Of a stretch of DNA of 64,000 nt, positions 35,050-42,044 are shown piece after piece. The translations under genes were made by a program, and so were the position numbers. The stretch's first letter is position 1. Each line of letters opens with the position of its first letter. The DNA is from Actinospica robiniae DSM 44927. GTDB taxonomy: Bacteria > Actinomycetota > Actinomycetes > Streptomycetales > Catenulisporaceae. The DNA is taken from the NCBI RefSeq assembly GCF_000504285.1, contig NZ_KI632511.1, positions 9,468,154-9,532,153 of the forward strand, written 5' to 3'. The notes beneath the pieces are model-generated. The model made no database searches. It was not told the DNA's origin and saw nothing but the letters and a program-made list of their open reading frames with translations.

Positions 35050-35592
35050 GTGACCAGCACTCCCAGCGCCGGCTCGGCCGCGTTCTCGACAATCAGGATC
35101 CGTACCAGTGCGGTCGTGTTCTGCGGCAGCGAGGTAGCGCTCATCCGGCGTGACAGAGAGGGATCGACGCTGTACACCACGATCGGTGGCAACGTTGAGG
35201 GCGCGGAGCCGCTGCCGGAGGCGTTGCGCAGGGAGCTGGCTGAGGAATTGAACCTCGACCTCGACCAAGCCGACGGCGGCGAACTGCTGTGGGTCCTCGA
35301 CCAGCGTGTCTCGAGGCCCGGTCCGACGCCTCCGCCGCGCAAACTGCACTTGATCTACCGCTTCCACGTCAGCCCGGCCGTCCGCGAGACGCTCGCCGCC
35401 GAGGAGTTCGATGCGCAGGCCGACGGCTCCTACGAGCTCGGCACGATCGAGTGGATCGACTACCGCGAAACCGCCGCCCTGCCGCTGTTTCCTCCGATCG
35501 GCCCGGCGCTCGCTGCCTTGGACTCCCCACACGCCCAGGTTCTCGACGCCGCGTTGGCCGCCGTCACGGACGAGAACTACTCCTGGATCTAG
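35050..35592 (+). CDS. NUDIX hydrolase within an inverted-repeat-bounded segment
   Basis: A 180-residue NUDIX protein. The box GGNVEGAEPLPEALRRELAE (plus ELNLDL, about 47-72) has the canonical Glu spacing. The C-terminal WIDYRETAALPLFPP is like that of 8-oxo-dGTPase/ADP-ribose group members, but the substrate is unclear. GTG 35050 is preferred; ATG 35020 in frame is the alternative. It is the only clear gene between the 29-bp inverted repeats. Confidence 0.85.
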   Translation: MTSTPSAGSAAFSTIRIRTSAVVFCGSEVALIRRDREGSTLYTTIGGNVEGAEPLPEALRRELAEELNLDLDQADGGELLWVLDQRVSRPGPTPPPRKLHLIYRFHVSPAVRETLAAEEFDAQADGSYELGTIEWIDYRETAALPLFPPIGPALAALDSPHAQVLDAALAAVTDENYSWI

Positions 35593-35779
35593 ACGGGGCG
35601 GGCGGGCCATGCTTCGGGGTGGTTTCACCCCCGGTCTGCGCGTAAAGGCAGGCCTGCTGTGTAGCTCGAGGGTGTTGAGTCCGTGAGCACGCGAATAGGC
35701 CCTGTTGCCCTTGCTGTACGCTCCCGCCGTCGCTCAACGCGGTATCCGCGGCGGCGTGTCGTGTAACTGTCTGGCGCAC

Positions 35780-36070
35780 CAGTACGGCAACGCCGCGGAT
35801 CGCCCGATGCGCAGGCCGCAGTGACCTCCAGACCCAGCGCTGCTGCCAACTGCTGCGCGCGCACCCAGCAACACCCTGTGTCCGGACGTCGGAGGCGCCA
35901 TTCACGGCGAGCACCGCAGCGAGCGTGGCCCGCGAGATCTCGATGTGCTCAAGCACCAACTCCACCTCAGCGAGCTGCGCAGCGACCCGCGCAGCCTCCG
36001 CCCGCAGAACCTCGGCCCTCGCACGCACGGAAACCTCATGCGCATCGAGCAATCCGTCGACTGAGACCAC
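35780..36070 (-). pseudogene. Coiled-coil protein remnant
   Basis: Reading leftward from ATG 36070, the first 58 residues (VDGLLDAHEVSVRARAEVLR, then a Glu/Ala/Leu-rich coiled coil ending EHIEISRATLAAVLAVN) look like a real protein N-terminus. After that the frame degenerates into low-complexity residues. Short coiled-coil ORFs of this style often accompany insertion elements in actinobacteria, which is recalled rather than tested. Apart from this I see nothing in 35593-36158. Confidence 0.35.
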
Positions 36071-36158
36071 GACTGCTGCGCGCTGTGGCGAGTCGCACCA
36101 TCACCTCGACGCTGCCACCTACCACGCCGTCTCACACGCCCAAAGCCTGGCTATTTTC

Positions 36159-36187
36159 CCAGCTCAGTCCCCATGTTCGGAATGACG
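36159..36187. repeat. Right 29-bp inverted repeat bounding the NUDIX cassette
   Basis: The reverse complement of 34946-34974 with one mismatch. It lies 9 bp beyond the stop codon of the SRPBCC gene. Confidence 0.8.
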
Positions 36188-36195
36188 ACACGCTT

Positions 36196-36669
36196 TCAGC
36201 CCAGCTGCGTGCGCAGCTTGGCGATGATGCGCTCGGCGCCGCGGCCGCCTTCGGCTCTGGCCAGCAGCCGGCTGCCGGGAAGGCGCAGCGTGCCGCATCC
36301 GGCGAACCTCGTGCCCCCTTCTTCCGGCGATGCCGCCATCCCGCCGATCACCAGTCGGCTCTGCATCAGACACCAGCCGGGCTTGAGGATCACGTCGAAC
36401 GCGCCGCGGTTGCCGAGCAGCCCCACGGCCTTGGCTTTCATGCGGATCTCGCCCGCATCGCCCACCGGCGCGCGCTCGGCGATGCGGAACGAGCGGAAGT
36501 CCGTGATCAGCGCGGGCATGCTCGTCTCCATGTCCTCGATGAACGCCCACACCCGGTCGAACGGGATGTCCAGGTGGGCCTCAGCGTAGGAGACGCCAGG
36601 GAGCGACGCGGCCAGCACCCGCATCCGCCGCACCTGGTCGAGTTCGACATCAGGCCAGTCGGAGGTCAT
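36196..36669 (-). CDS. SRPBCC-family protein
   Basis: A 157-residue START/Bet v1-like protein with the usual opening strand-helix pattern (VSYAEAHLDIPFDRVWAFIE, about 23-42) and a long C-terminal helix. The fold binds hydrophobic ligands; function unknown. ATG 36669 overlaps the sigma-factor stop as ATGA, so the two are translationally coupled. Coupling to an ECF sigma suggests a role as sensor, modulator or regulon product. Confidence 0.75.
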   Translation of the reverse strand: MTSDWPDVELDQVRRMRVLAASLPGVSYAEAHLDIPFDRVWAFIEDMETSMPALITDFRSFRIAERAPVGDAGEIRMKAKAVGLLGNRGAFDVILKPGWCLMQSRLVIGGMAASPEEGGTRFAGCGTLRLPGSRLLARAEGGRGAERIIAKLRTQLG

Positions 36670-37196
36670 GACGTCCACGCCTTTCGGAAGCTGTTTTTGG
36701 CCCGGCTCAAGCGGGATTTGGCCGTGCCCGTGGAGATCGAGAGCAGCTCGGCCGCGCTCTTCTCATCCACGCCCTCGATCTCGCGCAGCACGAGAATTGC
36801 GCGATGCTCAGGCGTGAGGCGATCGAGCACGTCCCGGATGTCCGCAGCCAGCTCGAGACTGCCGGGCGCCGGTAGATCCTCGAGCTCCGCCGCGACCGCC
36901 GGGTGCGCGCGGCGAGCCACACGCACCGCCTCGCGGACGGCAGTCGTGCGCACCCACCCGTAGAGCGCCTGCGGGTCGCGGACGTTGCGCAGCCCGCGGA
37001 ACACCGCGATCAGCGCCTCCTGCGCGGCATCCGCGCCATCCTGCAACGCGATGGGCGCGCACAGCCGCGTGACGTACGGCGTGAGCAGATCCAGCAACTC
37101 GTTCATCGCCACCGCGTCGCCGCGCTGCGCCCGGCGCAACAGATCCGCGGCGAGAGTGAATCGGTCGAGCGGGATCGTGGCAGCCTCCGAACTCAC
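36666..37196 (-). CDS. ECF-type RNA polymerase sigma factor
   Basis: A 176-residue sigma-70 factor with regions 2 and 4 only. Region 2 spans about 13-85 (DLLRRAQRGDAVAMNELLDL...QEALIAVFRGLRNVRDPQAL). Region 4 spans about 118-170 (LTPEHRAILVLREIEGVDEK, LSISTGTAKSRLSRAKNSF). GTG 37196 is chosen; the frame runs much farther upstream but only as antisense of the alpha/beta hydrolase gene. There is no recognisable anti-sigma gene, and the coupled SRPBCC gene occupies that position. Confidence 0.85.
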   Translation of the reverse strand: MSSEAATIPLDRFTLAADLLRRAQRGDAVAMNELLDLLTPYVTRLCAPIALQDGADAAQEALIAVFRGLRNVRDPQALYGWVRTTAVREAVRVARRAHPAVAAELEDLPAPGSLELAADIRDVLDRLTPEHRAILVLREIEGVDEKSAAELLSISTGTAKSRLSRAKNSFRKAWTS

Positions 37197-37258
37197 GCGG
37201 CCAAGACTAGGGCGTGCCGTGTGCACGGCGCTTAGGGGGAGGCCCGTCGCAGCCATGG

Positions 37259-38179
37259 TCACGGCCGGGATCCCGAGCACGCCGACCGCAGTGCGAAGAA
37301 GGCACGCGCATGCTCGGCCACAGCCTCCGGACGTTCCTCGGGCAGCAGGTGGCCGGCATCCTCCACGATCGCCACGTGCAGGTCGTCGGCGTGTCCTTCC
37401 CCGTCGGCGAGGACGCTCGGCGGGAAGACCACATCGTCGCGGCCGCCGATGATCAACGTCGGGACAGCTAGGTGCGCCGTGCGGAAGCGCCCGCGTGGGT
37501 GCCCGAAGATCTCGCGGATGACGTATTGAAAGTGGAGCTGCTCGCCGGCCCTGGCGTGTGCCGGATCGCGGAAGACGTCCGCGTACACATCGAGTGTGGC
37601 GCGATCGAGCACACTGCCGTCGCGCGACCAGTGGCGCAACAGGAACCTGATGAACCACCGGCCTCGGCGCAGCAGCAATCGGCCGAACGGCGGGTACTCG
37701 AAGAGCGCCGTATGCCACATCCGCCACGCGTTCGGCAGCATCTTGCGATGGTTCGGCCACAGGTGGGTCATGTTCACCGCGACGAACCGCTGCACGCGCT
37801 CGGGCCTGCGCACGCTCAGGATGAATCCGATCCACCCACCCCACCCGTGGCCGATCAGATGAACCCGCTTCAGCCCGAGCGCGTCCAGCAGGGCGACCAG
37901 GTCGTCGGCGATCGCAATGCCCGTGTAGCCTCCGCGCGGGGCATCCGACCACCCGAAGCCGCGCAGATCGACGGCCAGGATCCGATGGTCGGCCGAAAGC
38001 AGTGGAATGACGTGCCGCCACGCGTACCAGTGCTGCGGGAAATCGTGGAGCAGGAGGACGGTCTCGCCCTCGTCTGCCCCCGCTTCGGCCACGTGCAGGC
38101 GCACTCCGCGCGTGGGCAGGTCGACGAAGCGGTGGGTGACGCCGGGGACTTCGGGCAGGTGCACGACGGATTCCTTCAC
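37259..38179 (-). CDS. Alpha/beta hydrolase, epoxide-hydrolase-like, with altered nucleophile position
   Basis: A 306-residue alpha/beta hydrolase resembling epoxide hydrolases and haloalkane dehalogenases. The HG-like motif is LLHDFPQHWYAWRHV (about 43) and GYTGIAIADDLVALLDALGL precedes the nucleophile elbow. The elbow reads HLIGHGWGGW (about 106-115), where the family has GHDWGG; the usual Asp nucleophile is Gly. The late His is kept (DAGHLLPEE). The enzyme may be inactive as a hydrolase or use another chemistry. It ends 62 bp before the ECF gene on the same strand. Confidence 0.82.
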   Translation of the reverse strand: MKESVVHLPEVPGVTHRFVDLPTRGVRLHVAEAGADEGETVLLLHDFPQHWYAWRHVIPLLSADHRILAVDLRGFGWSDAPRGGYTGIAIADDLVALLDALGLKRVHLIGHGWGGWIGFILSVRRPERVQRFVAVNMTHLWPNHRKMLPNAWRMWHTALFEYPPFGRLLLRRGRWFIRFLLRHWSRDGSVLDRATLDVYADVFRDPAHARAGEQLHFQYVIREIFGHPRGRFRTAHLAVPTLIIGGRDDVVFPPSVLADGEGHADDLHVAIVEDAGHLLPEERPEAVAEHARAFFALRSACSGSRP

Positions 38180-38310
38180 CAGGTGATTTCGTTTGTCCGC
38201 TTGGAGAAGAGGACCGACTCGGCCCGAAGGTTCCCTCGTCCACTCACGCAGATGCGTCGAGAATCGGCTCTCGGCGCGTCCGACACCCGTGGCAGGGGTC
38301 TTTAATTCCG

Positions 38311-38348
38311 TATGCTGCCATCAGCATGCTGGGTAGGCTGCATATAAT
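38311..38348 (+). promoter_or_regulatory. Candidate promoter and operator of the Lrp-type gene
   Basis: The perfect palindrome CAGCATGCTG (38322-38331) is flanked by TATGCTGCC (38311-38319) and an inverted GGCTGCATA. A consensus -10 hexamer TATAAT (38343-38348) overlaps the right edge. The arrangement fits an autoregulated promoter. Confidence 0.55.
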
Positions 38349-38403
38349 GGCGAGGTTTCCGGGGGGAATTCCACGGACCCGTGTTCCGATGCAGGAGGCG
38401 CTC

Positions 38404-39405
38404 ATGCTCGACGAACTCGACCGGGCGTTGGTTCACGCGCTGCGCATCGACGGCCGGGCCCCGTTCAACCGGATCGCGGCCGCGCTGGAGGTCTCGCCGC
38501 AGACCGTGGCCCGGCGCTACCAGCGGCTGCGCGCGGAGACCGCGTTGCGGGTGGTCTGCGTGGTGGACGCGCACCAGGCCGGTCAGGCGCAGTGGCTGCT
38601 GCGGCTGACGGCCAGCCCGCACAGCGCGCAGGACCTCGCCCGCGCGCTGGTTCGCCGGCCGGACACCTCCTGGGTCAAGCTCACCTCGGGCGGCACCGAG
38701 ATCACCGCGATCATCAACACCTCGACCAACCCCGGCGAGCACTCGCTGCTGCTGCGCGACATCCCGCGCACGGCCTCGATCACCGCGGTCTCGGCGCATT
38801 ACCTGCTGCACACCTACCTGGGCGGCCCGCGTTATTGGCGCGGCTCCTACCGGGTGCTGACGGAAAACCAGGAGCGCCTGCTCAAGCAGGACGGGGAGCT
38901 GGAGCCGGCGCCGCCGCAGAGCCCTGGCACGTCGCTGACCGCGGCCGACCACGAGTTGCTGGCCGCGCTTCAGCGCGACGGCCGGGCCACCCATGCCGAG
39001 CTCGCCACCCTCACCGGCCTGTCCGCGGTGACCGTGGCCCGGCGGCTCGAGGACCTGCAGGCGCGCGGCGTCGTCTTCTTCGACGTGGAGATCGACCCGG
39101 CGCTGCTCGGCGCGCCGACCCAGGCGCTGCTGTGGATGTCGGTGGCCCCCGCGCATCTGCACAGCGTGGCCACCACCCTGGCCGCGCACGAGGAGCTGGC
39201 CTTCGTGGCCGCCACGACCGGCCCGCGCAACCTGGTGGCCAACGCGCTGTGCGCGGGCCCGGCGGACCTGCACCACTACCTCGCGCACCGGCTCGGCGCG
39301 CTCCCGGCGATCCACACCATGGAGACCGCGCCGGTGCTCCAGACGCTGAAGTCGGCCGGCCCCGCCGACGTTGCGCGGTTCCGGGGATTACGAACACTGA
39401 TGTAG
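38404..39405 (+). CDS. Lrp/AsnC-family regulator with two HTH-ligand modules
   Basis: A 333-residue protein containing two complete Lrp/AsnC units. The first has an HTH at about 2-50 (LDELDRALVHALRIDGRAPF) and a RAM-like domain at about 60-150. The second has an HTH at about 180-225 (LTAADHELLAALQRDGRATH) and a RAM-like domain at about 235-320. Ordinary Lrp proteins have one unit of about 150 residues. ATG 38404 follows AGGAGG (38393-38398) with a 5-base spacer; earlier in-frame ATGs lack this. It lies upstream of an MFS exporter on the same strand, a plausible target. Confidence 0.88.
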   Translation: MLDELDRALVHALRIDGRAPFNRIAAALEVSPQTVARRYQRLRAETALRVVCVVDAHQAGQAQWLLRLTASPHSAQDLARALVRRPDTSWVKLTSGGTEITAIINTSTNPGEHSLLLRDIPRTASITAVSAHYLLHTYLGGPRYWRGSYRVLTENQERLLKQDGELEPAPPQSPGTSLTAADHELLAALQRDGRATHAELATLTGLSAVTVARRLEDLQARGVVFFDVEIDPALLGAPTQALLWMSVAPAHLHSVATTLAAHEELAFVAATTGPRNLVANALCAGPADLHHYLAHRLGALPAIHTMETAPVLQTLKSAGPADVARFRGLRTLM

Positions 39406-39715
39406 CAGCGGTCGCAGAAACAATTCCCGGACGGGCTCGGGAAACGTCCGCGCGGTAATTCGCGAAAAGAAACGGGGCGGATAGCGCCGACTCATCCACG
39501 CGGCCGCCAGCCCTTCAAGCGGGGCGCGGCTGACTTCGCGCACCCAGGCCTGCCGCTGTGGCATTTTCTGTCACCGCGAGCACCTCACATGGATGTTTTC
39601 GACCTCAGTGCGGGGATCGGATGGAGATCCGGCAGCCGCGCAGCCACGCTCGGTCCACGGGACGCCTCGGTCCGTGCAGGACCGGCGGGAGGACGCACGG
39701 TGGAAAGGGACTGCC

Positions 39716-41149
39716 ATGACTGCGACCACACGCGCGCAAGCGGAGGTCGGCACGACATACCGGTGGCGGTGGCTCGGGTTGGCCGCGCTGCTGACCGGCG
39801 AGGCGATGAATCTGCTGGACTCCACGATCGTGCAGGTCGCCGCGCCGGTGATGCACGCCCGGCTCGGCGGCTCAGCCGCGGACGTGCAGTGGTTCTCCAG
39901 CGCCTACACGCTGCCCTTCGCGCTGCTGCTGGTCACCGGCGGCCGGCTCGGCGACATCGCCGGACGCCGGCGGATCTTCCGGATCGGCGTCGTCGTGTTC
40001 ATGCTCGCGTCGCTCGGCTGCGCCCTCGCGCCCACCGCGGGCGTGCTCATCTGCCTGCGGGTGGTCCAGGGCTGCGGCGCGGCGCTGATCATCCCGCAGA
40101 CCATCGGGCTGATCAAGACGATGTTCCAGGGCCCTGAGATGTCGAAGGCGCTCGGCTCGATCGGCCCGGTGATGGGCCTCGCGGCGGTCAGCGGCCCGAT
40201 CCTCGGCGCCGTACTCACTCACGCGAACCTGTTCGGCACCTCCTGGCGCGCCGTGTTCCTGGTCAACGTGCCGCTCAGCCTCGGGGTGCTGGCCGCTGCG
40301 CAGAAGCTGATGGAGGATCGGGCCCCGCGCCGCCCCGGGATCGATCCGGTCGGCACCGTGCTGGTCATGGCCGGTGTGGGCCTGATCGTCTACCCGCTGA
40401 TCAACGTCGGCAGCGGCCGGCTGTCCGCGGGGGAGTGGGCCGCCATGGCCGGCGGCGCGGTCATCCTGGCCGTCTTCGCCCTGCAGCAGCGCCACGCCGC
40501 CGCGGCCGGCCGGCTCCCGCTCGTCGAGGTCAGCCTGCTGCGAGACCGCACCTTCCCGGCCGCCCTGGTCACCTCCACCCTGTTCTTCGGCACCATCACC
40601 GGGCTGACCCTGGTGATCGTGCTCGAACTGCAGATGGGCGCGGACGAGAGCGTGCTGACCGCCGGCCTCACCCTGGTGCCCTGGTCCGTCGGGTCCGGCG
40701 TCGCGTCCTGGATCGCCGGCGCACGCCTGGTCGGCCGGTACGGGCATAAGCTCACCGGCATCGGACTGGCCGTCATGCTCGTCGGCCTCGCCGCCACGCT
40801 CGCCGTCTACCACCAGGCCGATCCGAGCGGCTCGTACCCCAAGGCGCTTCCGGTCGCGCTCGCCGTCGTCGGCGTCGGCGGGGGCCTGTTCAGCCCGACG
40901 TTCTTCACCACCGCGCTGCACCAGGTCCGCCCGCAGGAGATCGGCTCCGCGGCCGGTCTGCTCAACGCCGTCCAGCAACTCGGCGCGACGCTCGGCGTGG
41001 CGGTGCTCGGCAGTGTCTACTTCCTCTCGGCTCGCAGCGGCCGGCCGGAAACCGCGCTGCACGCCATTCAGGTCGTCTTCCTGGGCGCCCTCGCCGTCAT
41101 CGCGCTCACCGTCCCCGTCAGCGCCCTGATGGTGCGGCGGTCGCGGTAA
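39716..41149 (+). CDS. MFS transporter, DHA2 (14-TM drug:H+ antiporter) type
   Basis: A 477-residue major facilitator protein with about fourteen membrane segments. Motif A appears as GGRLGDIAGRRRIFRIG (about 75-91) and motif C as GLAAVSGPILGAVL (about 153-166). The first helix carries LLDSTIVQVAAPVM. ATG 39716 with GGAAAGGGA upstream is the start; the longer frame to 39593 is hydrophilic and unlike the family. The 310 bp between it and the Lrp-type gene show nothing recognisable. Drug or metabolite efflux is inferred from the family. Confidence 0.9.
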   Translation: MTATTRAQAEVGTTYRWRWLGLAALLTGEAMNLLDSTIVQVAAPVMHARLGGSAADVQWFSSAYTLPFALLLVTGGRLGDIAGRRRIFRIGVVVFMLASLGCALAPTAGVLICLRVVQGCGAALIIPQTIGLIKTMFQGPEMSKALGSIGPVMGLAAVSGPILGAVLTHANLFGTSWRAVFLVNVPLSLGVLAAAQKLMEDRAPRRPGIDPVGTVLVMAGVGLIVYPLINVGSGRLSAGEWAAMAGGAVILAVFALQQRHAAAAGRLPLVEVSLLRDRTFPAALVTSTLFFGTITGLTLVIVLELQMGADESVLTAGLTLVPWSVGSGVASWIAGARLVGRYGHKLTGIGLAVMLVGLAATLAVYHQADPSGSYPKALPVALAVVGVGGGLFSPTFFTTALHQVRPQEIGSAAGLLNAVQQLGATLGVAVLGSVYFLSARSGRPETALHAIQVVFLGALAVIALTVPVSALMVRRSR

Positions 41150-41150
41150 A

Positions 41151-41201
41151 CGCCGAAAGCTCAACCGTTTGACTGTTGGTCAACCGGTTGAGCTTTCGGC
41201 G
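41151..41201. terminator. Bidirectional terminator hairpin
   Basis: Perfect 17-bp arms CGCCGAAAGCTCAACCG (41151-41167) and its complement (41185-41201) with a 17-base loop, between converging genes. Confidence 0.85.
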
Positions 41202-41213
41202 GTGGATCCAGGG

Positions 41214-41825
41214 TCAGCCGGCTGCCTGGAACGCCTTCGTCAGTGCGGCTTCCACGTCCTGGGTCGTCGCCCCGCCCGAGTCCCCGGCGCTCGGGTAGCT
41301 CAGTACGGTGATCTTCGGGTACGTCGAGGAACGCGCGTTCGCCGCCTGAGCGGGCAGCTGTCCGGCGGCGAGGATGACGTCGCAGCCGCGACCGGCCAGA
41401 GTGTTGAAATACGTCTCCGCGTTGGTCAGCGTCTGGTCGCCCTGGACGGCGAGGTAGCTGGTCTGTTCCGTGGTCTTCGCCGAGGCTTGCTGCATTCCGG
41501 ACCAGACCACTGAAGCGGCGGGCCCGGTGATGCCGCTGCTGTCGGTGAGTAGGCAGGCGCTGTAGTCGGCGTACTGCCGCGAGCGCGAAGCCGGGTGGTA
41601 CGGGGCCGGGGAGGATTGGGTCTCCAGGACCGCGAGTGTGACCACGCCGGCTACGACCACGACGCCGATCGCCGCCGAGGGCCGCGGGTGCCGACGCATC
41701 AATGTTCGAAGGCGCTCGACTCCGGACAACAGGGTACTGACAGCGCGGACGAGCGTCCGGCGGTCGGCTTCCTCCACCCGCGCTTTCGGCAGATTGTTGC
41801 GGTTGCGAGTTCCACTGCGTGCCAT
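41214..41825 (-). CDS. Membrane-anchored extracellular protein, periplasmic-binding-like
   Basis: A 203-residue protein. An Arg-rich cytoplasmic tail (1-50) precedes one membrane segment (about 54-72, AAIGVVVVAGVVTLAVL) and an outside domain. That domain (about 85-200) contains YSACLLTDSSGITGPAASVV and AGRGCDVILAAGQLPAQAAN, a pattern like the first lobe of BMP-type substrate-binding proteins. At this length it would be only part of such a fold. ATG 41825 is preferred over the 41921 ATG. Function unknown; it precedes the giant RHS gene divergently. Confidence 0.6.
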   Translation of the reverse strand: MARSGTRNRNNLPKARVEEADRRTLVRAVSTLLSGVERLRTLMRRHPRPSAAIGVVVVAGVVTLAVLETQSSPAPYHPASRSRQYADYSACLLTDSSGITGPAASVVWSGMQQASAKTTEQTSYLAVQGDQTLTNAETYFNTLAGRGCDVILAAGQLPAQAANARSSTYPKITVLSYPSAGDSGGATTQDVEAALTKAFQAAG

Positions 41826-41987
41826 GGTGCGGGAGCGTACATCAGGTCGAGTCCCGTAGTCACCGGCGGTCACGACCGGGCGAAGCGCGGTCGCGCGGAC
41901 GTTCGATGTGATGCATCTCATAGTTTACTCAACGAGCTGCAATCAGGCTCTTGTGTCTCGAAACAGGGGTCTGGTATATCTGTCCGC

Positions 41988-42009
41988 GACGTGGCGGTGA
42001 CGCCACGTC
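41988..42009 (+). promoter_or_regulatory. Leader hairpin with GNRA-type loop upstream of the RHS gene
   Basis: GACGTGGCG (41988-41996), GTGA, CGCCACGTC (42001-42009): a perfect 9-bp stem with a GUGA tetraloop if transcribed. It ends 35 bases before the GTG start of the giant gene. A structural or regulatory role in the leader is inferred. Confidence 0.5.
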
Positions 42010-42044
42010 TCTCGCTGTTCGTGTGCTGAGATGGGTGAGCTGCT

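Noticed and set aside
36666-38243. A 525-residue sigma factor
   Set aside because: Only the last 176 codons are sigma-like; the rest is Arg/Pro-rich sequence in another frame over the alpha/beta hydrolase gene on the same strand.
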